DNA of 64,000 bases from Rosa chinensis (lineage: Eukaryota; Streptophyta; Magnoliopsida; Rosales; Rosaceae): positions 14,933,501 through 14,997,500 of the forward strand of contig NC_037092.1 of NCBI RefSeq assembly GCF_002994745.2, in the 5' to 3' direction. Of this stretch, positions 1-10,723 are shown piece after piece (positions within the stretch are counted from its first letter, which is position 1; every line of letters starts with the position of its first letter). The notes under the pieces were generated by a model. That model was not told the DNA's origin, ran no database searches, and saw only the letters and a program-made list of their open reading frames with translations. Both the position numbers and the translations under genes were made by a program.

Positions 1-2373
1 GTTCAACAGGAACGACCGGAATTGTCGTGGTCTGTCCCCACTCTGTCTCATCTTGATCCCCGAACCGCACAGTCTGAAATTGAAGTGCGGAGAATTCTCG
101 ATCTTCAGAACGTAGCAGAATCGATGCCTGATGCGTTTTCTGATATCGCTAAAGTGACGAGATCACACATACCTGCTGCAAACGTGCCTGCAAGGATTGA
201 TGTCCCTAAAACTAGAGGACATGACGCTAACTCAAGAGGATTTGAGCATGGCGCCAACGTCCCCTCTCACAGTGATGGTGACGTTGTGGCTAGGCCCATG
301 GCTCCTGCCAGGAAGCGCGGGAGGCCTATAGGTTCGATGGATTCTCGCCCAAGAAAGAAAGCGAGTTTGGCACAGAATAATCCATTAATCATCGATATAA
401 ATAATCCATCTCATGAGAATATTCCGGATTATGGTTATGTCCAAGAGACATCATTGGGGGACGCTCCAATGTCAGAACCAACTCCAGAGAATAGAGAGAT
501 CTCCATAAATTACACTAGTGTACATGAGATGATGGATAGAAATTCTATGGCGATTGATGATGCATTTGCATATCATATTGCAAAAGGAATTATAGAATAT
601 GATGATATCGAACCTCGCTCTGTTGAAGAATGTCAACGAAGAGCAGATTGGCCTAAATGGAAAGATGCGATCCAGGTTGAATTGGATTCACTAACAAAGA
701 GACAGGTATTTGGGCCTGTAACGCAGACACCCCCAAGTGTAAAGCCTGTTGGCCATAAATGGGTCTTTGTTAGAAAGCGTAATGAGAAAAATGAGGTGGT
801 AAGATATAAAGCCCGCCTTGTGGCGCAAGGTTTCTCACAACGCCCTGGAATCGACTACGAGGAGACATATTCTCCCGTAATGGACGTTATAACGTTCCGC
901 TACCTTGTCAGTTTGGTAGTTTCCGAAAAACTTGACATGCAGCTTATGGATGTGGTTACAGCATATCTCTATGGGGATCTAGATTCAGAGATATATATGA
1001 AGGTTCCAGATGGACTTCAATTACCCAAATCAAGTGGCTCTAAACCACGGAGCGCGTTTTCAATAAGATTAAAACGCTCACTATATGGATTAAAACAATC
1101 CGGACGGATGTGGTATAATCGTCTAAGTGACTACTTGATTGGGAAGGGATATATTAACAATGAAATATGCCCATGCGTGTTCATTAAAAGGACAAGTTCC
1201 GGATTTGCAATCGTAGCAGTTTATGTCGATGACATGAACCTAATTGGAACTCTAGATGAGTTGAAGGAAACTGCTAAATACTTGAAATCCGAATTTGAGA
1301 TGAAAGATCTTGGGAAAACACGGTTTTGTCTCGGTTTAGAACTCGAGCACCGTAGTGATGGAATCTTGATCCATCAGTCTGCATATACTCAGAAAATCCT
1401 AAGGCGCTTTAATGAAGATAAAGCAAAGCCTGCAAGTACTCCCATGATCGGCCGTAGTCTTGAGCCCGGAAAAGATCCGTTTCGTCCAAGGGATGAGGAC
1501 GAAGAACCCCTAGAGGCCGAAGTGCCCTATTTAAGTGCAATAGGCGCATTATTGTACTTAGCTCAATGCACAAGACCGGATATCTCATTCGCAGTGAACT
1601 TGTTAGCTCGACACAGCTCTGCGCCAACACGCCGCCATTGGATTGGTGTAAAGACCATCTTTCGATACCTAAGAGGTACGATTGATATGGGCCTATTCTA
1701 TCCCTACAGAGAGAAAAAGAATGACGGAAAATTGGGATCGGACCCAAAAAGGCAAAACGCCCCCGTCCATGGAATGGCCGCCGGCCATGTTGCCGGCGCC
1801 GGCGCCGCCGCCGCTCATGGTGGCCGGCGTCCTCCTATCTCCCTCCATCAAAACGACAATGATGTCTTGATGGGCTTTGCTGATGCAGGGTACCTCTCTG
1901 ACCCTCACAAAGGTCGCTCCCAAACAGGTTATGTCTTTACCATGGGAAGCACTGCGATATCTTGGAGGTCTACGAAACAGACCCTTGTTGCTACTTCCTC
2001 AAATCATGCAGAGATTATTGCTCTACATGAAGCTGTACGTGAATGTGTATGGTTAAGGTCTGTAATTCGACACATTCAAGGAAGTTGTGGTTTGAAGTCT
2101 ACCACAGATGACCCTACATGCATTTATGAGGATAATGCAGCTTGTATTGAACAAATGAAGTTAGGTTTCATCAAGGGCGACAACACCAAGCATATATCGC
2201 CTAAGTTCTTTTATAATCAGCAACAACAATCACTTCTAAAGATTGAAGTGAATCAAATCCGATCAGAGGATAATGTAGCGGACTTATTCACTAAGTCGTT
2301 ACCTAAATCCACCTTCGAGAAACATGTGAAGAGCATCGGATTGAGAAAGTTATCCGAACTCCCACGATTGTAG
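1..2373 (+). CDS. copia polyprotein, C-terminal part (reverse transcriptase and RNase H)
   Basis: This open frame runs in from before base 1 and ends at TAG 2371-2373. It encodes the C-terminal half of a Ty1/copia Pol polyprotein, which copies element RNA into DNA in virus-like particles. Visible are a basic integrase tail/linker (ARKRGRP), the RT start (PKWKDAIQVELDSL), KWVFVRKRN, KARLVAQGFSQRPGIDYEETYSPV, the YVDD catalytic motif, YLSAIGALLYLAQCTRPDI, and the RNase H segment GFADAGYLSDPHKGRSQTGY with later HAEIIALHEA and EDNAACIEQ. No frameshift or stop is seen. One oddity is a GC-rich, Ala/Gly/Pro-rich stretch at about 1735-1850 between RT and RNase H; the copy at 22560-29168 has unrelated AT-richer sequence there. 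The usual start lies upstream of the window. Confidence 0.92.
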   Translation, partial: VQQERPELSWSVPTLSHLDPRTAQSEIEVRRILDLQNVAESMPDAFSDIAKVTRSHIPAANVPARIDVPKTRGHDANSRGFEHGANVPSHSDGDVVARPMAPARKRGRPIGSMDSRPRKKASLAQNNPLIIDINNPSHENIPDYGYVQETSLGDAPMSEPTPENREISINYTSVHEMMDRNSMAIDDAFAYHIAKGIIEYDDIEPRSVEECQRRADWPKWKDAIQVELDSLTKRQVFGPVTQTPPSVKPVGHKWVFVRKRNEKNEVVRYKARLVAQGFSQRPGIDYEETYSPVMDVITFRYLVSLVVSEKLDMQLMDVVTAYLYGDLDSEIYMKVPDGLQLPKSSGSKPRSAFSIRLKRSLYGLKQSGRMWYNRLSDYLIGKGYINNEICPCVFIKRTSSGFAIVAVYVDDMNLIGTLDELKETAKYLKSEFEMKDLGKTRFCLGLELEHRSDGILIHQSAYTQKILRRFNEDKAKPASTPMIGRSLEPGKDPFRPRDEDEEPLEAEVPYLSAIGALLYLAQCTRPDISFAVNLLARHSSAPTRRHWIGVKTIFRYLRGTIDMGLFYPYREKKNDGKLGSDPKRQNAPVHGMAAGHVAGAGAAAAHGGRRPPISLHQNDNDVLMGFADAGYLSDPHKGRSQTGYVFTMGSTAISWRSTKQTLVATSSNHAEIIALHEAVRECVWLRSVIRHIQGSCGLKSTTDDPTCIYEDNAACIEQMKLGFIKGDNTKHISPKFFYNQQQQSLLKIEVNQIRSEDNVADLFTKSLPKSTFEKHVKSIGLRKLSELPRL

Positions 2374-2572
2374 CAATCAGGGGGAGATATCGACATCAGG
2401 GGGAGTTATGATGTCTACATGTTCGATCTCGAAGAGTGAAGGACGTGTTGTGCTCTTTTTGTCCTTCGACCAGGATTATTTTTTGTCCCACAGGGTTTTT
2501 GTTACCTGGCAAGGTTTTTAACGAGGCAACGGATGAAGCGTCACTACCAAGTTTGAGCGGCACAAGGGGGAG

Positions 2573-2779
2573 TGTTGAAGGAAAATCAAGTTTAGTGTGC
2601 CTTATCAAACTAGGAATAGGAATAGGAGAGAAGGTTCTAGATTTCCCAATCCTACACGGATTGGTATTCCTTGTAACATTAGATTATGCACTTTGTAATC
2701 CCTATATATAGGGCTCCTATTCTCTATAATGAAATACACTTCTCTCATCAATCTCTCTCAATACCAATATACTTAAACA
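2573..2779 (+). repeat. 3' LTR of the copia element
   Basis: The LTR begins TGTTGAAGGA immediately after the purine tract AAGGGGGAG, matching the layout of the second copia copy (AGGGGGAG then TGTTAAAGGA). A TATATATA promoter-like stretch lies near 2703-2710. The right end is placed at the CA of 'cttaaaca' (2778-2779) by analogy with the ending 'cttttaca' of the other copy. The left end is firm; the right end is a guess within some tens of bases. Confidence 0.65.
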
Positions 2780-3620
2780 TTATACTATTTTTCATGCATA
2801 AGGAGATATACTTCAATACTTCATACTTGGTCTGTCTATTTTCTGGTTTTAAAAAATTCATCGAATTACTCAAAGAAATATTTTGTATGGTATTGGATGA
2901 CTCAAAAACACCTAATTGTAGTCATGTTTGTCTACTAATTTGGGGAGGGGCGTCCTATTTTGGAACTTACCCAAATGCTCTTAATCATGCTGTGTTCGAT
3001 TGTTACTAACTACGCCTGCTAGCAGTGATTCAGGTGGGAAGGTCTCATTGAGGGAGAAGTGGAGAACAGTCAGTTAATTGGAAGCTAACCACTATAAACT
3101 CTGATTCAATTAAGAAACTATGATAATTTGATTAGTTTCAAAAATCCATTCAAGATCAAAGTTCGAATCTTTTCATCCTGTTTAATGTTTTTATACCCAA
3201 AAAATGTTAAAATCGGTTTGATTTAGTTATCAACTTATCATGAGAAGAAATCGGAGCATTTTATAGTTGATAGGGAATGTGCCCTCATTCTGTAATTCAT
3301 TTGGTGTAAAATTAAGCAGAGATGCACGTGGAAATGCAACGGACAATTAGCTTTCCAAAATATTCCCTAAAATAGTTAGGTTAGAGATTTGAGAACAACA
3401 CTGTTTAGGTAAGTATAAAATAATTTGGAATAACTAGGTTCATTCTCCTTCAACAATATTATTTCATGGTAACTTAGGGATGTCGTGGTGGCTTAGGATT
3501 CCAATTGTTGTCATTTAATATCGAAACCTAGATCACTACGTGTCTCTATGTGTTTCCAAAGTTATTGTTTTATACATCTTGAATTCTTTAATATGAAATT
3601 TTCATTAGATACGTAACTCA
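2780..3620. other. intergenic, no gene seen
   Basis: AT-rich sequence between the copia LTR and the Pack-MULE. The reading frames here lack any recognisable domain and none has a convincing start context. A TTCGAATC near 3167 resembles a pol III B box but has no matching A box nearby. Confidence 0.6.
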
Positions 3621-3629
3621 TTATTTTAT

Positions 3630-3815
3630 AGACTAAATTTAGTTTAGTCCCTCGAACTTTAGAGCTAAAATCACTTTAATCTCTGACTTTTTTTTTTAAT
3701 CACGATGATCCCTACACTTCCAAGTTACATCAACTTAGTCCAAAATTTGACTTTGACTAGAAACATGACGTCATACGCTGATGTGGAACCGACATGGAGT
3801 CCCACTTTGCAAATT
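3630..3815 (+). repeat. left TIR of the Pack-MULE
   Basis: The sequence matches, with roughly 90% identity by eye, the reverse complement of about 5535-5720. Shared blocks include TTTAGTCCCTC, TCACTTTA, a T-run followed by AATCACGATG, ACATCAAC.TAGTCCAAAA and ATGACGTCATACGCTGATGT. Confidence 0.88.
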
Positions 3816-4023
3816 TTAAACTCCAACGAAGGGTAAAATAGACATTTCTAATTTAATATAATTTTTTTTCTTTTTTCCAAAATTTATTCTAATTTCTAAT
3901 TTTCTTTCTTTTTCTCCCTTCTAACTTTACCTCTCTCTCAGATCTCCCAAGCCTAAAAGCCAAATCGATCCAACACACGCCCTCCTCCACCGCATCCGAA
4001 CTCCAACGCCGATACCATCATCT

Positions 4024-4740
4024 TTCATGATCAAACCATGCACCTGCCTGCCAAATTAGAGATACAAAACACTAGCACAAGCAGAAAGAACCGAAACCAA
4101 TGTCACTGAATTCGGATTTTCACCTCTACATGCTCTCATTTTCTTAAGCACATCCAACACCACACTTGGAACCCCATTCTGCAAAAACCCTGTTATAAAA
4201 GCATCATAGCTCACCACATTCTTGACAAGCATATGTTCAAACAACTTTGCAGCAGAAACCAACTCCCCATAGCTGAGGTAGCAACATAAACATCACTCTC
4301 AACCCCGAGCTTCATCGCCACGCAATCCATTCCCATCCCCTGCTTCACATTGTCACACGCCGAAAACACACTAGCTATAGTAACCAAATTCAATCTGAGC
4401 CCTCCAAAACCAACGCTCTTGCACACCTTTAAAGCCTCTCTGCGATGTCCATTATGCAACAACCCTGAAATCACAGTGTTTACGGGAGCCAAGTTTCGGT
4501 GAGGCATTTCGTCGAACACCTTGAGTGCATTGTCCATGAGGTTGAGCTTCATGGAAGCGTCCATGAGAATGGTGGCTGCGTAGACGTCGGAGAAGAACCC
4601 AGTTTTGAGGAGATGCGTGTGGACCATTTGGACATGAGCGGCTGATCAGAGCTTGGCATATGAGGAAATGTGAATTTGTGAGGGGGGAAAGAAGTGAAGT
4701 GGTCTTGGCATAAGGTCTCAATTCCTACAACGCCTCCTAT
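4024..4740 (-). pseudogene. captured PPR (PLS-type) gene fragment
   Basis: Read on the minus strand, the segment encodes a run of pentatricopeptide repeats. It includes MVHTHLLKTGFFSDVYAATI, NALKVFDEMPHRNL, VNTVISGLLHNGHRREALKV, a further SDVYVATS repeat, AAKLFEHMLVKNVVSYDAF, ITGFLQNG and, in another frame, RQVHGLIMK. PPR proteins of this class bind organelle RNA. The frame breaks near 4260-4275, where an expected stretch of about eight residues is missing, and a stop follows LASVLYL at about 4056. The N-terminal targeting region and C-terminal E/DYW domains are absent. It is therefore a fragment, not a working gene, sitting wholly inside the Pack-MULE. The parent gene is not in this window. 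Confidence 0.82.
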
Positions 4741-4759
4741 GAATGCCCACTAAGAATCA

Positions 4760-5480
4760 AGCTTCACATCAAACACCGTCTTCTATTTCAAGCAGTCCAT
4801 TGCCACCACCAACAAAGTTAAAATTGAGAAGAAAGTCTGAGCTCTGACGCAAAAATCACAACCCAAACTAAGTACACATGAACTCAACTCATTCAATTCA
4901 AAAGATCACACCTTTGATTGAGCTAGGGCCCGAAGTCAAACCTGGGTTCCGGGTTGCATGTAGGGCTGGTCAAAGTCCGACCCCGGCAGTTGTGGGTCAT
5001 GTGCCTCCGGGTAAAACTGAGCCTCGGAGCTGGTGGGCAGGGAAGAAGGCAACTCCTTTAAGTCCTGATTATTCAACACAACAAAAACGACGCCGTTCTC
5101 CTCCGCCTTCCCAATGCCACATCGCTGCCCTTATTAGCGCCCCAGATCCCGTCGATTCCCATCCCCGGCATGATCATCATTATTGTCGGCTTCATCCCTA
5201 ATTCCACTCTCAAGACCTCTGTTAGGTTTGAGACCTCGAGCAGAGTAAGCCCTGATCTCGTCCGTGATCGCTAAGACCTTCTACTTGGGGCTGGTCTTTT
5301 CTCCAACGCAGCGACGGTGTGACTAGCAGTGAAATAGGAGGAAACATAGTATCTTGATTGGAGATTAGGTTCTGGAGGAGAATTTTGAATTGAGAAGAAG
5401 AAGAAATCGGAGTAGGAAGAGGGTTGGAAGAAAGGAAGAAGACCGAAAGGGAATAGAATCGGGGAAAGGAAGAAAGAAAA
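4760..5480. other. second Pack-MULE interior segment, origin unknown
   Basis: This GC-richer segment differs from the flanking DNA. On the minus strand, from about 5480 downward, it reads like a pyrimidine-rich 5' leader followed by an ATG-containing stretch near 5170-5190, which suggests the start of another captured gene. No protein family is recognisable in any frame. Confidence 0.4.
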
Positions 5481-5534
5481 AAAAATCTAAAGAAGTAGGG
5501 GCAGTTTGGACTTTTCGTTCAAACTAAGGGCCAG

Positions 5535-5720
5535 AGTCTGAAAAATGGGACCCCATGTTGATTCTACATCAGCGTATGACGTCATGTTTGGAGTCAAAGT
5601 CAAATTTTGGACTAGGTTGATGTAATTTGGAAGTGCAGGGACCATCGTGATTAAAAAAAAAAGTCAGGGACTAAAGTGATTTTAGCCCTAAAGTTTGAGG
5701 GACTAAACTGAATTTAGTCC
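5535..5720 (-). repeat. right TIR of the Pack-MULE
   Basis: Inverted partner of the left TIR, ending AATTTAGTCC at 5720 directly before the 9-bp target duplication. The inner boundary is approximate, because similarity fades near 'cccatttttcag' on the complementary strand. Confidence 0.88.
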
Positions 5721-5729
5721 TTATTTTAT

Positions 5730-6854
5730 TTATTTTTAAAGTAGGTAACTCATTAATTTTTATTTTAAAAAAATATTGAACTTCTTATTTGTCCACTTGC
5801 TAACTCACTTCCTCACTGATAACTCTACACTTATGCTACTCCAAATTCAAATTACAGTTTGTAAATCAGCTAGATACATTTTGAGTTTGAAGTGTGTTCA
5901 TAAGAGAAATGAGCTACTTAATTAGCTTGAACTCATTATTAAGCTCAACAAGAATGACGCGCCGAGCTTGAATTTTAGCATGTTTAACTCGTAAAACTTA
6001 TGAACATCTCATATACTTTAAGAACCAACTAAAGCTCCTAAAATATTAAAATAAATAATATATTTTTCCTTAAAAATAGTTAAGTGTTATTGCTTATTTC
6101 GAGTATGTAATATTAAATATTGGTTTGATTTGGCGTCTGTGGGGAGAAAGGTTATGATCGACTTGAGGTCGAGCGAGTCGGGGCATATCGGTGTTCAAGT
6201 CGGAGCAAGGTTTGATTAGCCGAGGTTTGACATGTTTGTGCGTGTTGTGGTAATGGACAGCCTCGGTGCACCATAGGCAGATGAGCCTCCAGCGGCAATC
6301 GTAGGCTAGCAGCCAGGGTGCTCTTGCCATCCTCTTAGCTTGAGCTTGGGCCATGTGGGTTCAGTCTCTTATGGGCCCGTTTTAGTGGATTTGGTTTTCT
6401 TCATAATTGAGTCAGGCTAAAGGGTGCCTTGCCACCCTAATTCATTACTTAGTATTTTTGGGCTAGCATGGCCTGAGAGTTTGACCTCCTTGAGCGATGT
6501 TGGGTCTTACGGTCTCTAAAGTGCCGGTTGTAATTTGGATCATGATTATATGGAATTGGTAATTATCTTGAATTGAACTGGAGAAAACGGTTTATGGATA
6601 AGCACTTGGCTCTTATTTGTTTGCAAGGAAGTAGCATTTTGTTTTATATCACAATTGCATGTAGGCGAATAGAGGGCTAGTTGATGATTATGCCCTAGAT
6701 GACACGAAGTTTTTACAGGTTCGCTTTAAAAAACCAGCTCAATTTGTCTTGTAATGAGTTGCGGTGTTTAGATAGGAACAACCGGTTGCCCCACCTTTTC
6801 TCTATCTTTTAAGTGCTTGTAGTCTTTAGCATTTTGTTTAGTCTAACACTCTAA
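5730..6854. other. intergenic, no gene seen
   Basis: Mostly AT-rich. A moderately GC-rich patch at about 6130-6370 has an open minus-strand frame (6094-6354), but its translation shows no domain or coding bias I can recognise. It may be a remnant of an older element. Confidence 0.5.
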
Positions 6855-7148
6855 GAGCAACTCCAACAGATTCTCTATATTTTTATTTTTCTCTACTTTA
6901 GGGAAAAATAAGTCTCTTTTGCTCCAACAGATTCCCTATAACTATCCTTATTTTAGGAAAAGTGAGGAAAGAGAAAACTAAATTCCTTATATTTACAGCA
7001 AACTCTAAAATTTAAGGAAGAATATGAAGATTTTAGAGATTGTTGTAAAATACGGAATCTGTTGGAGTTGGAGAAGAAAAAGAGGCTAAAGTTTTGACTT
7101 TTGCTTCCCTATAATACAGAAATTATAAGGAAACTGTTGGAGTTGCTC
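6855..7148. mobile_element. MITE-like element with 15-bp TIRs
   Basis: A 294-bp sequence starts GAGCAACTCCAACAG and ends with its exact reverse complement CTGTTGGAGTTGCTC. A second, inner inverted pair (CTCCAACAGATTCC near 6921 and GGAATCTGTTGGAG near 7054) makes it strongly self-complementary. It has no coding capacity. No target duplication is visible, so the superfamily is left open. Short, foldable and non-coding fits a MITE. Confidence 0.7.
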
Positions 7149-7629
7149 CATGCAATCAACTTCTATTTTTTTTTTTAAATAAATAAAAAATTATTAACAT
7201 CTCTTATGTGGTTTCTCATAATTTTGCAATATCTTTCTTACATTGAGCCAAGTTAAACTTCATTAAAGTTTGAGTTTGTTCCATAATTGAGCTCAGCCGA
7301 GCCAAATTCAAGCTTGAGCTCGCAAAATATAGTTCTAGCTTGATAATCTTGACATTCACCTCCACTCGACTCGTTTACACCCCTATTTTAAATGCATGTT
7401 TTGTCAACCATTCAGCATCAAATTTAATTTATTTTTTCTTATTTTGAAATAAAAGAAGTGAAACAATGAAAAAGCATTAAAATAAAATATTTGCGAGTAA
7501 CATTGGCAAGAGCACATATTAGTGACATATAAGATTCCATTATGCTTGCTGCTTGCAGGCTCTGAGTTCTGATTGCCTACAACAAATCATCAATAATGAG
7601 AAAGGGCCCAAGCAGACAATTGTATTTTG
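7149..7629. other. intergenic, no gene seen
   Basis: AT-rich DNA between the MITE and the presumed 3' end of the thioredoxin transcript. No open frame with a recognisable product. Confidence 0.5.
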
Positions 7630-7854
7630 AACTAAACATTTTATTTAAAACTTCATCCATTGTACAGGTTCAGAATTCATATGGTTTTAAGATTTAACAC
7701 GCTAAGACCTAGTGGGTCAACAAAAGACAAGCCAGTGTGGAGAAGAGAAAGCTTATAATCAGCTTCTTGTACAATGGTTTCATATTACATCTTTTGCTGG
7801 CAGCTCCACTTAGACTCGCCTTGTTTTGCTTCTCTCTTTGTTCACAAGTCCGGC
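7630..7854 (-). other. possible spliced 3' exon of the thioredoxin transcript
   Basis: On the minus strand an acceptor TTGCAG is followed from 7854 by GCCGGACTTGTGA. An AATAAA-type signal lies near 7645. A donor-like GTAAAT overlaps the thioredoxin stop codon region at 8334. If used, splicing would replace the terminal Tyr-Lys stop by a few different residues. Otherwise this could simply be 3' UTR or the end of an unrelated transcript. Confidence 0.3.
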
Positions 7855-8330
7855 CTGCAACATAACAGCCATAATCAAATGATACAACTGAAGGTAAAAA
7901 CTATACGGTCATGTCTTAGATTATGTGTCTAGCAGGAGGGAGAGCGGAAAACAGCATGAATGCCTCTATTACCACACTTCAGTAATTCAAGTGAAAATGA
8001 CCTGCAGATTCACAAACATGTCCCAAGTATCCAAATGTTTGGCATTTCAATGGAAACTAGTTAAACAAGTTAAGCAATAAAACATGAGTCACCTGATTTA
8101 ATGCCATTAAGATTCCTAACAGTATATACACCACATCAAATGTTTTCCTTTCTATTATTTCTTTTGCATAATATTTCTTCAAGTATGCAGTAAATTAAAA
8201 GGAGAAACAAAATGCACCAAGAAATGAAGTTACGACCGCATTGAAAATATGTAAAATGCAGACATTTAAAGTAGCCTTTTTGTTGGTCCAAATGTAAAGG
8301 CACGAAAATGTAAAATATCTGGGTAAAGAT

Positions 8331-10641
8331 TTACTTGTAGAGTTTTCCAAAAATATCTTTCAAGCGTGCAGCATCGGCACCAACAACTTCAGCTGCCATT
8401 TTCCCATTTTGAAAGAACTGGAATGTTGGCTGCAGCAAAATGCACATATCAGCAAAGTAATCTTCTCTTTTCTTGACAAAAAAAAAAGAAAAAAGGATTA
8501 AATATTATATATACTTGCTTGAACAAGTGTTTAGCATCTTCTCTAAACATTAACTGATAAGTAACTGCTCTAAATTCACAATGGCATGTCATATATGGCA
8601 CAGCTAAACTCTACTTGCAGGGAAATCGAGAAGAAACGATACAATTAAAGTAGTACATACAATGATACAATATTCAACAGAGCGTCCCTATTATCGGAAT
8701 AAGGAATCGGAGCATTGGAGTACTGGTGAAGAATTTATTCAACAGCCCAGCGCAAAAAGAGCTGTCTTTGCAGTACATATTAAACATTTGATCACGGAAC
8801 AAAATATAGACATTTCATTCAAACACATAAGAGGATCAAGCCATTTACCACAGAGGAAATATTCAACTTGCCCAATGCACTTCCAAGGCCCTCCTATAGA
8901 GAGAAGAAACAATGTTAGTTTTACAGAATTTGACGCATACGAAGAAATAATATCATAATTCTTCTATAAGAATCTGCACGTCGGACAATAATTTTCTTAA
9001 AAAAAGTAACTACATGAGCAGGACATCAATGCATAGCCAATGAAATTCAATAAGAAGTTATCATTTACCAAGATATAGCTCAGATAAGCAGACAAGCATA
9101 GAAGAAACCTCCATGCCTTCCAAATAAATGAAATTAAGTGTAAATGAAATTAAATGTAGATGCAAATGCAAACATAGGTCACATATTATGTCAACAAGTT
9201 TATGGGGTTTATTTTTAAGCTAAACCTACATTGTATTAAGAAGTTAGAGGTTTAAAATTAATCATTCAAAAGTCTGCAGTAAGATTTTTATGGGATCTAT
9301 GGGATAGAACGATGCCCTGGTTGCGCTAAATATACTAATGTCTTTACAACTCTCCTAGATAACTTTCTCAGGCTCATAAGCTGTTAGGTCTGTCTATTCA
9401 GAAATATTTTGCTTTATCATTACTGAAGTAAAGGCAATTTGCTTTTGTGCTGTCACTTCTAAAAGAACTTCAAAGCATCCAATCGATACAGTCTCCTCTT
9501 CACATTCTTATCAGCTTATGTATATGATCTCAAGTACATGATTGCACCCAGCCAAGATAGTCTCCTCTTCAGTATATGACCCCATATCAGTATATATATT
9601 AAACCACCATGGCCTATTAAATTAATGATTCATATATTCTCCATTTTCTTATGTAACTTGTGCACTATTTTGTAAAACCACAAAACCCAAACTTCAAGTT
9701 CCTCCATACGCTAACCTATAAACCCAAAGCATTCTGAACTCAGTTTTGTTATTTCTAAGAGGCAATAAATGTTTGACATGAGTACTATCACATGAAATTA
9801 AATACTGTTTTTCCTCCTTCACACCTACACATCACAATCCTATAATCAAAATTGTTCTTGCAACCAGAAAAAAAGAAACAAGAGTGCAAGCTAGTTAGCC
9901 ATGGCCGCAAGCCCTAAACTTCAAAACGAACTAAACACAGTAAACTTATCATTCTTAAGAACCATAACAAGATACTACCTTTCATAATCTACCAACAAAT
10001 TCAGTTCTTTCGACCTTAAATCATAATTCAAACAATACACAACTACACACACCTCGTCAATGTCAATCTTAAATGTCGTCACATGTGGGTACTTCTCACT
10101 CAATTCTCCAATAACTGGAGCTATGAACCTGCCTGCAAAGTACATCAAAGTTGCAAACACATCAATAACCCAAGTTTCGTCCTCATTTGGTAAAAAAGTA
10201 AAACTCTTTAACAACTTACACGGCCCGCACCACACTGCAGTGAAGTAAAAAATCGCCGGCAGAGACCCATCTATCACAGAACAAAGAAAAGATCAAAACT
10301 TTGGATCAAAGTTACATGCTTTCCTCAAAACCCAATTCAAAAAAAGCAATATATATATATATACCTTTAGCTTTGCTCAGGGCGCTCTTCAACTCATCCT
10401 CAGACTTAACGAGTACAATGTTGGAGGGAGCACCTGAGGATGAAGAGAGGGATCGAAAGGTTGAGAAATTGGAGAAGGGTTTTGGATTGGGAGGAGGTGA
10501 AGATTGGGTCTTTGAGAATGAAGTTAGGGTTGGGATTGAATAAGAAGGGAGGTTGTGGTGAGGAAGAAGAGCAGCGCAGAGGTTGCGGCGATTGGAAAGC
10601 AATTGGCGCACCAGGAGAAGCCCTGAGTTTCTTGTCGCCAT
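8331..10641 (-). CDS. TRXO1: thioredoxin o-type, mitochondrial
   Basis: This encodes a small disulfide reductase of the thioredoxin o class, which acts in mitochondria and receives electrons from NADPH-thioredoxin reductase. Five exons read on the minus strand: 10641-10365, 10270-10220, 10132-10053, 8893-8849 and 8429-8331. All junctions are GT-AG and the phases join cleanly to 552 nt, 183 aa. Residues 1-70 or so are rich in Arg, Ser and Leu with few acids, like a transit peptide. The active site WCGPC is at 106-110, after DGSLPAIFYFTAV. FKIDIDE, LNISSVPTFQFF (cis-Pro) and the ending KLYK match the family. ATG 10641 was chosen; an in-frame ATG at 10668 is possible. A Mutator-like element sits about 116 bp upstream. 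The exact paralogue (o1 or o2) is not settled. Confidence 0.9.
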
Positions 10642-10723
10642 TTTTGTGTCGAGCTCTGCTGCTTCCATGTGTAGGGAGGGTTTAAGGCGAAGAAGAAAGC
10701 GGGCCTTTAAAACCAAGAAGAAG

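Larger units (their letters stand above)
1..2779 (+). mobile_element. Ty1/copia LTR retrotransposon, 3' part, cut by window edge
   Basis: The left end of the window lies inside a copia-type element. Visible in order are the end of integrase/linker, reverse transcriptase, RNase H, two polypurine-like CAGGGGGAG tracts just after the stop codon, a third purine tract (AAGGGGGAG) ending at 2572, and a 3' LTR. The 5' LTR, gag, protease and most of integrase lie outside. The coding part is uninterrupted, unlike the related copy at 22560-29168, so this insertion is probably younger. No target duplication can be checked because only one end is present. Confidence 0.9.
3630..5720. mobile_element. Pack-MULE: Mutator-like element carrying gene fragments
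   Basis: This 2091-bp element is bounded by long terminal inverted repeats of about 185 bp (left end AGACTAAATTTAG; right end, reverse-complemented, GGACTAAATTCAG). It is flanked by a perfect 9-bp direct repeat TTATTTTAT at 3621-3629 and 5721-5729. Long TIRs plus a 9-bp duplication are the hallmark of the Mutator superfamily. No transposase is visible. The interior carries a fragment of a PLS-type PPR gene on the minus strand and a second GC-richer segment of unknown origin, which together make it a Pack-MULE. A TGACGTCA palindrome element (ATGACGTCAT) lies in each TIR. Confidence 0.88.

Noticed and set aside
3160..3180. B-box-like TTCGAATC suggesting a tRNA or SINE
   Set aside because: No A box at the proper distance and no cloverleaf.
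6094..6354. Open minus-strand frame in a GC-richer patch
   Set aside because: No domain, no conserved composition and no promoter or splice context; probably chance or an old element remnant.
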